Origin: Actinomycetota bacterium
Lineage (GTDB): Bacteria; Actinomycetota; UBA4738; HRBIN12
Assembly (NCBI GenBank): GCA_005884925.1
Contig: VAYU01000028.1
Location: forward strand, 1-64,000
Direction of reading: 5' to 3'
DNA length: 64,000 bases
In this document: positions 16,401-24,123 of the stretch, in pieces
Position numbering within the stretch: position 1 is the stretch's first letter
How the letters are laid out: the number at the start of each line of letters is the position of its first letter
Made by a program: the position numbers and the translations under genes
The notes under the pieces: model-generated
Database searches by the model: none
What the model saw: the letters and a program-made list of their open reading frames with translations, nothing else
What the model was told of the DNA's origin: nothing

Positions 16401-17139
16401 GCGCGCGCTCGAGGTCGAACGCGAAGCGTCGAGGCGGCTCCGTGCGCTGGACGAGATGAAGAACACCTTCCTCCAAGCGGTGTCTCACGATCTGCGAACG
16501 CCGCTCGCCGCCATCCTCGGTCTCGCGATCACGCTCGAGCGGGGCGACGTTCATCTGGAGGAGTCCGACGCGCAGGATCTGGCTCGCCGCATCGCCGACA
16601 ACGCGCGACGGCTCGACCGTCTGGTTACGAACCTGCTCGATCTCGACCGGCTCGCGCGCGGGATCGTCACACCGAAGCTCCAGCCGACCGACGTCGGCGC
16701 CCTGGTTCGGCGGGTGGTTGCCGAATCCGACCTGATCGCGGACTCTCGCCTCCGGACGGATATCGCGTCGGTCACCATCGCCGTGGACGCCGCCAAGGTC
16801 GAGCGGATCATCGAGAACCTGCTCGCCAACACCGTACGTCATACTCCGAAGACCTCCACGATCTGGATCAGCGTTCGTGCAACCGCCGACGGCGTCCTGC
16901 TGCTCGTCGAAGACGACGGGCCGGGCATCGCACCCGAACTCACCGAGGCGCTGTTCGAACCGTTCCGGCAGGGGCCGGACGCTCCCCAACACTCGCCGGG
17001 CGTGGGGGTCGGACTGACGCTCGTGCGGCGGTTCGCGGAGCTGCACGGCGGCCGGGCGTGGGTCGAGGCGCGCGCGGGCGGCGGCGCTTCGTTCCGGGTG
17101 TTCCTCCCGGCGCGGCCGGATGGATCACCGGAACGCTAG
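13459..17139 (+). CDS. Cytoplasmic sensor histidine kinase with GAF and six PAS domains
   Basis: 1226 residues with no membrane segment. A GAF-like N-terminal region (about 1-185) precedes six consecutive PAS/PAC units starting near 193, 318, 451, 586, 711 and 840. Each opens with a variant of ERYRAIVENTPAITYQE and has an HPDD core (twice HPYD/HPDD variants) and a WQGFLLDIT-type PAC end. Then a HisKA domain has the phospho-accepting His near 1008 (VSHDLRTPL), and the HATPase has N box IIENLLANTVRHTP, VEDDGPGIA and GVGVGLTLVRRF. The PAS units resemble one another closely, implying duplication within the gene. GAGGAGG lies upstream of the ATG. No response regulator is adjacent. The stop overlaps the convergent ferredoxin gene by four bases. 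Signal unknown (redox, light or ligand). Confidence 0.93.
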   Translation: MVETARAAKATPLRRDAVLEAVAFAAERLLLSSDWNDVAVEVLERLGVAADVSRIHLVRNDLRDSGLAMQLAAEWCAPGTRSYLGDPVVDGLRWEPNHARWVERMRAGESIIGAIETFPEQERPALRSQSIVSLAYFPITVEGAWWGCIGFDDCDGVRDWSVTDLEGLRTAAALLGAAIARRRQDERLLSAESRYRSVVERIPAVTYVDMMEPTGAKVAFISPQIEALLGYPSERFLADADFWFDLVHPDDRARMEAAASMAGHEGLAFDEEYRMHHIDGHWVWVHDTSSPVPSEDGSISHFQGFMIDVTARKEAERLLQDAERRYRSMVEAIPAVTYIDEPTEGGPGLGATMTFVSPQIEQVLGYPPEPFIRNAGLWFELIHPDDLAALRAREAFSVNDLDPFDEVYRMRHADGHWVWVQDTSTTVLHDDGTVAFFQGFMFDVTQRKEAEEQVRIAEERYRAIVENTPAITYQEAPQPSGSDQATSTAYVSPQIEQLLGYPAARWGEPGFWTHVIHPDDLSAVLAESRRTAESGEPYLQEYRMVAADGRTVWFHDESHLIRDAAGDPLVWQGVMVDVTERMETEARLRQAQERLQALVDHMPAVVYVESTDNTPEKLYISPTVEQVFGYTAEEWIWTPDFWVDRVHPYDREAIRAYDERSNEDHEPFVADYRFRRADGEYVWVHDEAVLVPSTDGDAFWQGFLFDITAQKQAEERLIETERLFRATVENLPAVVYREALDPSSDRFYISPQLERVFGYRPEDWSATPQFWLEHIHPDDVGRVVTANEHANASRERFSCDYRLLRADGVFTWVHDEATWVEEVGLEGWWQGFMLDISERYEAERQLREAEEKFRTIVEKNPAVIYTQEFDPDSPTLSRTTYVSPRQDVLFGYTTDEMIGDPTLWTRTIHPDDRERVLSADVADNTSGVDEISMEYRMIAKDGRIVWVQDQAQRVEIEGRPPFWQGFLLDITERKQAEEQLARALEVEREASRRLRALDEMKNTFLQAVSHDLRTPLAAILGLAITLERGDVHLEESDAQDLARRIADNARRLDRLVTNLLDLDRLARGIVTPKLQPTDVGALVRRVVAESDLIADSRLRTDIASVTIAVDAAKVERIIENLLANTVRHTPKTSTIWISVRATADGVLLLVEDDGPGIAPELTEALFEPFRQGPDAPQHSPGVGVGLTLVRRFAELHGGRAWVEARAGGGASFRVFLPARPDGSPER

Positions 17140-17462
17140 ACGGCCTCCCAGGCGGCCACGACCGGGTGATCGACGGCAGCCGGCCCCACCTGCGCCGCCC
17201 CGCCCGGCGAACCGAGACCCGAGACCGAGTCGGCGAACCACTCCGCGTTGATCGGGGTGAACTGCTTCCACTCGCCCGGGACGTCGTCCTCGTAGAAGAT
17301 CGCGGTCACGGGGCACACCGGCTCGCACGCGCCGCAGTCGACGCATTCGTCCGGCTGGATGTACAGCATGCGCGGGCCTTCGTAGATGCAATCCACCGGA
17401 CACTCGTCCACGCAGGCGCGGTCCTTCACGTCGATGCACGGCTCGCAGATCGTGTAGGTCAT
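17136..17462 (-). CDS. fdxA: 7Fe ferredoxin ([3Fe-4S][4Fe-4S])
   Basis: 108 residues matching the mycobacterial/streptomycete FdxA type. Cysteines at 9, 17 and 50 (EPC, DRAC, PVC) fit the [3Fe-4S] site, and 21, 40, 43 and 46 (DEC, DEC, VDCGAC) the [4Fe-4S] site; the CPVDCIYEG and YIQPDECVDCG segments are diagnostic. The C-terminal 45 residues (EWKQFTPINAEWFADSV) match the family extension. It carries electrons for P450s, F420-linked or other Fe-S enzymes. GGGGAAGG precedes the ATG. It converges on the PAS kinase gene with a four-base overlap. Confidence 0.92.
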   Translation of the reverse strand: MTYTICEPCIDVKDRACVDECPVDCIYEGPRMLYIQPDECVDCGACEPVCPVTAIFYEDDVPGEWKQFTPINAEWFADSVSGLGSPGGAAQVGPAAVDHPVVAAWEAV

Positions 17463-17567
17463 CGCCTTCCCCTTTTCACCTTTTCGACGGTGTGGACCGG
17501 TGAAATCCTACCGCGTGGAACCCCTGAGTCGGGTGACCGCGCGCGAGGTCCGGCCACCGGCGCGCCG

Positions 17568-18515
17568 TCAACCGTTGGGGGCCAGCGCTTCGAGCGTGCT
17601 CTGCGCGCTCCGCGCCAGGGGCGTCCCGGGCACGACCACCGGATACACGACCACCAGGTCGGCCCCGGCCGACCGGTACTCCTCGATGCGAGCGCGGGCG
17701 TCCGCGCGGTCGCCGAGCGCGGCGACCGCACGAACGAAGCCCTCCGGGACGTCGGCGGGGCGGGCCGCCGCGGCCCGCCCCGCCTCCTCCCCCAGTCCCA
17801 TCCGCGCGAACTGGCGCGCGTAAGCCGGATAGCTCGCGTACTCGGCCGCCGCCGTGCTCACCGCGAGTCGGGCGGCCGCGGCGTCTCCGTGCACGCACGC
17901 GCGCACGTAGACGCCGACGGTGATCTCGCCGGGATCGCGGCCGGCCGCGGCCGCGCCCTCGGCGAGCTCCTCCCGCGCCCGGGCCACGCGCTCCGGGGTG
18001 CACCAGTTCAGGAGCACCCCGTCGCCGATCGCTCCCGCGAGACGCATCGCCTTTGGGCCGAGGGCAGCGATCCAGATCGGCGGTGGCGGGTCGGGCACGA
18101 GGGCGAGCCGGAACGGCTCGCCCTCGTGCGTCGTGGCCCTCTCACCGGCGAAGGCCGCTCGGAGCATCACGACGGTCGCCCGCAGCCGATCGAGGGCCCC
18201 CGGCACCGACGGGCCGGTCCCGATCCCGAGGATCAGCCTCCCGTTCGACCGCTCCTGGACGGTCGCGCCGGCCTGCGCGAGCAGTCGCGGCGAGCGCGCG
18301 GGGACCGGGAGGACGCCGCTGCCGAGCATCAGGCCGCCGGTCTCCCCGGCGATGCCCGTGAGCGCGGCGAGCACATCGCGCGATCCCACCTCCGGCATGA
18401 ACATCGCGCGATACCCGAGCAACTCCCCGATCCGTGCCAGCCCGGATAGCTGGACCCACGGATAGGGGTCGCGGAGCGCGAACGCGGTGCCGGTGGTCGG
18501 AGCGAAGGCCGCCAT
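17568..18515 (-). CDS. LLM-class (probably F420-dependent) oxidoreductase
   Basis: 315 residues of the luciferase-like TIM-barrel family: YRAMFMPEVGSRDVLAALTG, LMLGSGVLPVPARSPRLLA, GRLILGIGTGPS, IWIAALGPKAMRLAGAIGDG and the C-terminal helix ADLVVVYPVV. These proteins oxidise or reduce varied substrates with F420 or FMN; in actinobacteria without an FMN reductase partner, F420 is the likelier cofactor. ATG at 18515 is chosen because the barrel starts soon after and the region upstream belongs to the divergent hydrolase promoter. Substrate unknown. Confidence 0.85.
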   Translation of the reverse strand: MAAFAPTTGTAFALRDPYPWVQLSGLARIGELLGYRAMFMPEVGSRDVLAALTGIAGETGGLMLGSGVLPVPARSPRLLAQAGATVQERSNGRLILGIGTGPSVPGALDRLRATVVMLRAAFAGERATTHEGEPFRLALVPDPPPPIWIAALGPKAMRLAGAIGDGVLLNWCTPERVARAREELAEGAAAAGRDPGEITVGVYVRACVHGDAAAARLAVSTAAAEYASYPAYARQFARMGLGEEAGRAAAARPADVPEGFVRAVAALGDRADARARIEEYRSAGADLVVVYPVVVPGTPLARSAQSTLEALAPNG

Positions 18516-18537
18516 ATGCTCGGATGGTGACAGAGCG

Positions 18538-19200
18538 ATGGAGACGGTGACCTTCACGACCGAGGATGGGATCCGCTTGGAGGGGGAGCTGCGGTTGCCC
18601 GACGGCACCCCTCGCGGCGCGGCGGTGATCTGTCACCCGCACCCCCGACACGGCGGGTCGAAGGACCATCCCCTCCTGTGGGCGATCCGCAACGACCTCG
18701 CCGCGGCGCGCGGGCTTGCGGTCCTCGCGTTCAACTTCCGAGGCGTCATGGGCTCATCCGGCACCTACGGCGGGGGACGCGACGAGCTCCGCGATACCCG
18801 TGCAGCGATCGAGGCGGCCCGGTCGCGCGCCGGGCTGCCGGACCCCCCGACGATCGTCGTCGGGTGGTCCTTCGGCGCGAGCGTCGCCCTCCGCGAAGCG
18901 TTAGACGACGCGCGGGTGAGCGCGCTCGCGCTGGTGGGCATCCCGCTTCGCCCGGGCGACGTGGAGATGCCTCCGCTCCCCGATCGGACGGATCTCCGGC
19001 TCTTCGCACGACCCGCCGTGCTCCTCGCCGGCGAGCACGATGAGTACGCACCTCCGGAGGATCTGCGCGCCTTCGGCGCGCTGTTCCCGCAGGCCGAGGT
19101 CGTCATCGTGCCGGGGACCGATCACTACTTCTGGCGTCGTGAGAAGGAGGCCGCGTCGGTGATCGGCGCGTTCGCCGATCGGATCCTCAGTCGCCCGTGA
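18538..19200 (+). CDS. Alpha/beta hydrolase
   Basis: 220 residues: strand and oxyanion region GAAVICHPHPRHGGS, nucleophile elbow GWSFGAS with Ser about residue 113, acid region LLAGEHDEYAPPE and catalytic His in GTDHYF. The HPHP-xx-GG start places it among the dienelactone-hydrolase-like/YqjL-type small hydrolases. Cytoplasmic. Divergent from the LLM oxidoreductase, with TATGCT at 18515-18520 as a probable -10. The stop overlaps the convergent membrane protein gene by 14 bases. Natural ester unknown. Confidence 0.85.
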   Translation: METVTFTTEDGIRLEGELRLPDGTPRGAAVICHPHPRHGGSKDHPLLWAIRNDLAAARGLAVLAFNFRGVMGSSGTYGGGRDELRDTRAAIEAARSRAGLPDPPTIVVGWSFGASVALREALDDARVSALALVGIPLRPGDVEMPPLPDRTDLRLFARPAVLLAGEHDEYAPPEDLRAFGALFPQAEVVIVPGTDHYFWRREKEAASVIGAFADRILSRP

Positions 19201-19585
19201 AGGAGCCGGCGTCCCGGGTGGTATGACCGTTCGTCCGCGGATCCATCCTCGGCTCGCGCCGGGGGCGCCAGATCCAGACGAACGGCAGCACGATGAACAC
19301 CCCACCGAAGAGCCCCCGCCACACGACGAACCCGAGCACGAGCGAGACCGCGCACACCGCGACCCAGAGGAGCGGGTTCCCCCACCACGGCCGCCCGATG
19401 ACGACCGCAGGGCCATCGGGGCGGCCGGCGGACGCGACGGACCCGCGTAACCGAGGGGCCGAGGCCCGTCGTGCGGCCGCTCGCTGACGGAACACGACGA
19501 GGAAGCCGGCGCCGAGCACAGCGATCGTGATGAACGGCAGGACCGCGTAGACCCACGGTTGATCCTCGGCGATGATCGCGTTCAC
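19187..19585 (-). CDS. Three-span membrane protein, unknown
   Basis: 132 residues with hydrophobic segments at about 13-32 (VLPFITIAVLGAGFLVVF), 73-92 (LLWVAVCAVSLVLGFVVW) and 94-108 (GLFGGVFIVLPFVWIW), basic loops (RQRAAARRAS) and a polar tail. The start is a GTG six bases after TAGCCT (complement of 19592-19597), a leaderless layout. No family recognised. Confidence 0.6.
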   Translation of the reverse strand: MNAIIAEDQPWVYAVLPFITIAVLGAGFLVVFRQRAAARRASAPRLRGSVASAGRPDGPAVVIGRPWWGNPLLWVAVCAVSLVLGFVVWRGLFGGVFIVLPFVWIWRPRREPRMDPRTNGHTTRDAGSFTGD

Positions 19586-19621
19586 ACCCCGAGGCTACCG
19601 CCGACGCGCGGCTCGGACGCG

Positions 19622-20467
19622 CTACAGCGGGACCGGCCTCGCGGTCGCGGCCCTGCCGAGCCGGCGCAGTCCGAGATGGCGCTCGATCCCTCCGAGGAGC
19701 CCGTAGTGGGTGAACACTGCGCCCCGCCGCACACCGTGACCGAGTCCCGGTCCTCGCGCCGCACAGAAGATGTGGTTGCTCCCCTCACCCTCGTCGAAGG
19801 TGATCACCACGATGGCGCCGAGCGCGAGGAGCGGCGGAACGTGTGCGCGCAACCAGGTGTCTCCGGTCGCCACCGAACAACCGTGCATGTCGTGGCACAG
19901 GTTGGGCGTGACGAACGTCAGGTCGGAGAGGCGCCGGGGAAGCGTTCTGGGATAGGGATCGTCGTTGCGCGGGCACCCGGTCGGGAACAGATCGCGGTAG
20001 TACGCCGCCGGGTTGTGCCGCACGGCGTACGGGCTCGCGTCCTGCAGGACGCATCGTCCGGGCATCGACTCCACCCACGACCGCCACGTCCGACCCGCGA
20101 CCCCCAGCTGGTGGAAGAGGTTCGTGGCCCCGAAGGAACGGGGCGGACACGCGTCGCTCGTGCACCCCAGGGTCGAGCCCGACGTGATGGCCAGGTAGTT
20201 CGGGAGCGACGGGTGACTCACCGCGTTCATGTTCGTGAACAACGTCCCCCGATGCGCGAACCCGTTCAGGTACGGAGCCGAGGCGTTCCCCGCGATCTGC
20301 CCATAGCTGTGGTTCTCCATCAGGATCAGGACCACCGGCGCGGGGCGGGCACGCGATGCGGACGGCAGGGCCGAGCTCCGGCTGCCCGCGGTGAACGAGA
20401 CGCGTGCCGGTGACGCCCGGGGGGACGATGGCGGCGCGCACGCCGACGCCACGGCCATCGATACCAC
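19622..20467 (-). CDS. Secreted phosphoesterase (PLC/acid phosphatase AcpA-like family)
   Basis: 281 residues. The N terminus is signal-like (MAVASACAPP, then a Ser/Ala/Arg linker). The catalytic domain opens with PVVLILMENHSYGQIAGN, the hallmark metal-binding Glu-Asn of the phosphoesterase family that includes phospholipase C and AcpA. Further matches are NAVSHPSLPNYLAITSG (nucleophile region, SHPSLPNY) and VVITFDEGEGSNHIF near the C terminus. Cysteines (GCTSDACPP, RCVLQD, NLCHDMHGC) suggest extracellular disulfides. Start uncertain between GTG 20467 and ATG 20458. It follows the aldehyde dehydrogenase gene on the same strand by 38 bases. Substrate unknown. Confidence 0.75.
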   Translation of the reverse strand: MVSMAVASACAPPSSPRASPARVSFTAGSRSSALPSASRARPAPVVLILMENHSYGQIAGNASAPYLNGFAHRGTLFTNMNAVSHPSLPNYLAITSGSTLGCTSDACPPRSFGATNLFHQLGVAGRTWRSWVESMPGRCVLQDASPYAVRHNPAAYYRDLFPTGCPRNDDPYPRTLPRRLSDLTFVTPNLCHDMHGCSVATGDTWLRAHVPPLLALGAIVVITFDEGEGSNHIFCAARGPGLGHGVRRGAVFTHYGLLGGIERHLGLRRLGRAATARPVPL

Positions 20468-20505
20468 CGCCGCCCGGATCCACCGGGACGACGTGGAACC
20501 GCGTC

Positions 20506-21933
20506 CTACAGCGGCACGTGCGACAGCACCATGATGCGCGGCTCGGTCATCTCCTCCATCGCGAATCGCAGGCCCTCGCGGCCGAAGCCCGAGTCCTTCG
20601 AGCCTCCGTACGGCATCTGGTCCGCGCGGAACGCCGAGACGTCGTTGATGATGACGCCACCGACCTCGATCGTGCGATGCGCCTCGAAGGCGCGATCGAT
20701 GTCGTTCGTGAACACCCCGGCCTGCAGCCCGAACCGCGAGTCGTTCACGAGCTTCAGCGCGTCCTCGAAGGTCTCGTACGGACTGATCGTCACGACGGGA
20801 CCGAAGATCTCCTCACGGCAGACCTTCATCTCGGGCGTCACGTCGGACAGGAGCGTCGGTTGGAAGAACGGACCTTCGCCGGTCCCGCCGGTGAGGATCT
20901 CCGCGCCCTGGGAGACGGCCTCCTGGACCCATCCGCCGATCCGGTCGACCTCGGAACGCTGGATCACCGGCCCGACGTCGACCGTCGGGTCGAGAGGATC
21001 GCCGACCTTGAGTTGCTGCACCTGCTTCGTCAGGAGCTCGGCGAACCGGTCGTAGACGTCGCTCGCGACGTAGACGCGCTGGACGCTGATGCAGCTCTGT
21101 CCGGCCTGGTAGTACCCGCCGAACGCGATCCGCTGGGCGGCGAAGTCCAGATCGGCGTCGGAATGCACGATCACGCCGGCGTTCCCGCCCAGCTCGAGCG
21201 TGACGCGCTTCTTCGGGTCGAGACCCTTCAGGTACCAGCCGATCTCGGAGGAGCCCGTGAAGCTGATCTTGCGGAACCGCTCGTCGCGGGCCATGCCGTC
21301 CGCGACCTTCGAGCTGACGGGCAGGACCTGATACATGCCCTTGGGCAGATCCGTCTCGTGGAAGAACTCCGCCAGGCGGAGCGACCCGATCGGCGTGGCC
21401 GACGCCGGCTTCACGGTGATCGGGGCGCCGACGCCGAGCGCGGGGGCCACCTTGTGGGCCACCAGGTTGAGCGGGAAGTTGAATGGGGTGATCCCCAGCA
21501 CGGGCCCCAGCGGGAACCGACGGAGCACGCCGACCCGCGACCCGAGCGCCTGTTCCGTATCCAGCCGCATCAGCTCATCGTCGCCGTGGCGGATCACCTC
21601 CGAGGCCCAGCGGAACGTGGAGATCGCGCGCGTCGCCTCGACCTTCGCCCATTTGACCGGCTTGCCGCCTTCGCGGGCGATCAGCTCGGCGTTCTCGTCC
21701 ACCGTCTCGCCGAGCCGCTTCGAGATGTGATCGAGGGCTTCTGACCGCGCCCACACCGGCAGCTTCTTGGACTCCTCGAAGGTGGAGGCGGCGGTCGCCA
21801 TCGCTTCCTCGACGTCGGCCGGGGTCGGGACGGCGACCTCGGCCACCACGCTGTCGTCGAAGGGGCTCTTCACCTCGAAGGTGCCCTCGCCGGTGCGCCA
21901 CTCACCGTTCACGAGGTAGGGACGTACAGTCAT
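20506..21933 (-). CDS. Aldehyde dehydrogenase (succinate-semialdehyde-type candidate)
   Basis: 475 residues, full-length NAD(P)-dependent ALDH: cofactor-site FNFPLNLVAHK, FTGSSEIGW, catalytic Glu in VTLELGGNAG, catalytic Cys in QAGQSCISVQRV, and the C-terminal IFGPVVTISPYE and GGSKDSGFGREG. It lies directly downstream of a gamma-aminobutyraldehyde dehydrogenase-like gene and near a GABA transaminase, so oxidation of succinate semialdehyde is the natural guess; sequence alone does not settle the substrate. A hairpin lies between it and the upstream ALDH gene. Confidence 0.88.
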   Translation of the reverse strand: MTVRPYLVNGEWRTGEGTFEVKSPFDDSVVAEVAVPTPADVEEAMATAASTFEESKKLPVWARSEALDHISKRLGETVDENAELIAREGGKPVKWAKVEATRAISTFRWASEVIRHGDDELMRLDTEQALGSRVGVLRRFPLGPVLGITPFNFPLNLVAHKVAPALGVGAPITVKPASATPIGSLRLAEFFHETDLPKGMYQVLPVSSKVADGMARDERFRKISFTGSSEIGWYLKGLDPKKRVTLELGGNAGVIVHSDADLDFAAQRIAFGGYYQAGQSCISVQRVYVASDVYDRFAELLTKQVQQLKVGDPLDPTVDVGPVIQRSEVDRIGGWVQEAVSQGAEILTGGTGEGPFFQPTLLSDVTPEMKVCREEIFGPVVTISPYETFEDALKLVNDSRFGLQAGVFTNDIDRAFEAHRTIEVGGVIINDVSAFRADQMPYGGSKDSGFGREGLRFAMEEMTEPRIMVLSHVPL

Positions 21934-21961
21934 CGTTCCGGGTCACCACCTCTCGCGGAGA

Positions 21962-21986
21962 CGGGGCGCCCACCGGGGACGCCCCG
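21962..21986 (-). terminator. Hairpin between the two aldehyde dehydrogenase genes
   Basis: CGGGGCG and CCC pair with GGG and CGCCCCG with one bulged A and a four-base loop, 27 bases beyond the upstream gene's stop at 22013. No T-run. Partial terminator or mRNA-stability hairpin. Confidence 0.5.
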
Positions 21987-22012
21987 CCCTCCACCTCGTT
22001 CCTGTTGTCGCT

Positions 22013-23452
22013 CTAGTCGAGCGACCACATCACGTGCTTGATCTGCGTGTAGTCCTCCAGCGAGTACATGGACATGTCCTTGCCGTACCCGCTCTGCTTG
22101 TAGCCGCCGTGCGGCATCTCGGGTGTGATCATGAAATGCGTGTTGACCCAGACGGCCCCGAACTGCAGCCGGCGGGCGACGCGCGCTGCACGCGCCGCGT
22201 CGCGGGTCCACACGGACGAAGCGAGTCCGTAGACGACGTCGTTGGCCCACGTCACCGCCTGATCCTCGTCATTGAACCGCTGCACCGTGATCACGGGGCC
22301 GAAGACCTCCTGTTGCACGATCTCCGCCTTCTGGTCCTCAACGGTCACGACGGTTGGTTTGTAGTACGCACCGGCGCCGTCGATCGCATCGCCGCCGGTC
22401 AGGACCTTCGCCCCGGCCTCCTGCGCGCGATCGACGAACCCCGCCACGCTCTCGCGTTGCTTCGCGGACACGAGCGGTCCCATCTCGACCGCTTCGTCCG
22501 TGATGTCGCCGACCACGATCGATTCGACGGCGGGCACGAGGTCGGAGACGAGGTCGTCGAAGATCCGGGGCCCCGCGATGACGCGGCATGACGCCGTGCA
22601 GTCCTGGCCGGTGTTCGTATACCCGGCGAACTTGAGCGTCTCGACCAGTTTCTCGACGTCGGCATCGTCGAACACGACCACCGGGGCCTTGCCGCCCAGC
22701 TCGAGGTGGACACGCTTGACGGTTTCGGCGGCCGTCGCTTGGATCTGCTTGCCAGTGGATGTGTCGCCCGTGACCGACACGAGGCGGACGTCGGGGTTAC
22801 GCACCAGTTGGTCGCCGACCTCGGACCCGTGGCCGGTCACCACGTTGATCACGCCGGGCGGGAAGATGTCCGCGGCGAGCTCGGCCAGCCGAAGGGCGGT
22901 GCGCGGGGTGAGCTCGGCCGGCTTGATGACCGATGTGTTCCCCGCCGCGAGCGCGGGGCCGATCTTCCATGCCGCCATCATCAAGGGGTAGTTCCAGGGG
23001 CAGATCCCAGCCGTGACGCCGAGCGGTTCGCGGCGGATCATGCTGGTGAAGCCCTTCTCGTATTCGCCGGCGGACTTACCCTCCTGGACACGGGCCGCCC
23101 CGGCGAAGAACCGGATGTTGTCGGTGATGAATGGGATGTCCGCAGCGGACACAGAGATCGGTTTGCCGACGTCTTCCGCCTCGAGCAGCGCCAGGTTGTC
23201 GGCGTCGGCGTCCAGCGCGTCCGCAAGCTTCAACATCATGGCCGCTCGTTCCTTGGGAGGCGTGTCGGACCACACCTCTTCGTAGGCCTTCTGAGCAGCG
23301 GCAACCGCCCGGTCGGCGTCTTCGCGCGTGCCGACCTGGATCGTCGCCACGGACTCGCCGGTCGCGGGGTTGATGTCCGGCTCGGTCTCTCCTCTGGAGG
23401 AGTCTGCCCAGCGCCCGCCGATGAACATCTGCCAGGTCTTGGTGTCGGCCAT
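22013..23452 (-). CDS. Gamma-aminobutyraldehyde dehydrogenase-like enzyme
   Basis: 479 residues starting [19 protein letters not shown], with [21 protein letters not shown] (characteristic of the PatD/betaine-aldehyde branch), [11 protein letters not shown], catalytic Glu in [11 protein letters not shown], catalytic Cys in [11 protein letters not shown], and [14 protein letters not shown] at the end. This branch oxidises 4-aminobutanal (from putrescine) or related amino-aldehydes to GABA with NAD. GAGGGGCG precedes the ATG at 23452. Divergent from a Usp-like gene; the GABA transaminase follows that. Together they form a putrescine-to-succinate route. Confidence 0.88.
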   Translation of the reverse strand: MADTKTWQMFIGGRWADSSRGETEPDINPATGESVATIQVGTREDADRAVAAAQKAYEEVWSDTPPKERAAMMLKLADALDADADNLALLEAEDVGKPISVSAADIPFITDNIRFFAGAARVQEGKSAGEYEKGFTSMIRREPLGVTAGICPWNYPLMMAAWKIGPALAAGNTSVIKPAELTPRTALRLAELAADIFPPGVINVVTGHGSEVGDQLVRNPDVRLVSVTGDTSTGKQIQATAAETVKRVHLELGGKAPVVVFDDADVEKLVETLKFAGYTNTGQDCTASCRVIAGPRIFDDLVSDLVPAVESIVVGDITDEAVEMGPLVSAKQRESVAGFVDRAQEAGAKVLTGGDAIDGAGAYYKPTVVTVEDQKAEIVQQEVFGPVITVQRFNDEDQAVTWANDVVYGLASSVWTRDAARAARVARRLQFGAVWVNTHFMITPEMPHGGYKQSGYGKDMSMYSLEDYTQIKHVMWSLD

Positions 23453-23642
23453 CGCCCCTCCTGTTCGTTCTTCGCAGGCCCGCGCGATCGCAGACCGTTC
23501 GCCAGTATCTCGCGTCTCGTCGTTGGCGTACCACCCGAGGGGACGGCCCGGCTGCCTCGCGTTGACGCCCTGGACAACCGGGGTCGGCTTGACCCTCGGA
23601 CGTGCCGGACGGACCATGGAGGTCAGTTCGGGAGGTGATCCG

Positions 23643-24074
23643 ATGCACCGGTACCTGGTCGTCGCGAACCGGACGCTGGCGGGCGCCCACCTGTTCGAGC
23701 AACTCACCGAGCTCACGCGGCACGATCGATGCTCGTTCCGCGTGGTCGTCCCGGCCGAGCCCCCGAGGGACCACGCCTGGACCGAGACCGAGGCGCGGTC
23801 GATCGCGGCCGCCCGGCTGGAGCAGGCGCTCGCGCGGTTCGCGGCGCTCGATGCCGACGTCGATGGCGAGGTGGGCGACGCCGACCCTGCCCTCGCCGTC
23901 GAGGACGTCCTGCTTCGCGGCGAAACCTTCGACGCGATCGTGCTCTCGACGCTCCCGCCGGGCCCATCACGGTGGCTGCGCCTCGACCTCCCGCACCGGC
24001 TCGAGGGCAAGACCGGGCTGCGCGTGATCCACGTGATCGGTCACCCAGAGCCGGCGGCAGCCGGCTCGGGGTGA
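23643..24074 (+). CDS. Usp-like nucleotide-binding-fold protein
   Basis: 143 residues: [32 protein letters not shown], an alpha-rich middle, and [25 protein letters not shown]. The layout resembles the universal-stress-protein-like family common in actinobacteria, in which the G-2x-G-9x-G ATP loop is replaced by STLPPGxSRWLR. GGAGG lies seven bases before the ATG. It sits between the aldehyde dehydrogenases and the GABA transaminase; role unknown. Confidence 0.7.
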   Translation: MHRYLVVANRTLAGAHLFEQLTELTRHDRCSFRVVVPAEPPRDHAWTETEARSIAAARLEQALARFAALDADVDGEVGDADPALAVEDVLLRGETFDAIVLSTLPPGPSRWLRLDLPHRLEGKTGLRVIHVIGHPEPAAAGSG

Positions 24075-24123
24075 CCGAGGTGACTCCGGGCCGGCGGACC
24101 GGCACACTGTCTCCATCGACATC

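Noticed and set aside
23328-24074. Longer upstream start for the Usp-like gene.
   Set aside because: Would overlap the divergent aldehyde dehydrogenase start; GGAGG before ATG 23643 and the conserved opening MHRYLVVAN favour the short form.
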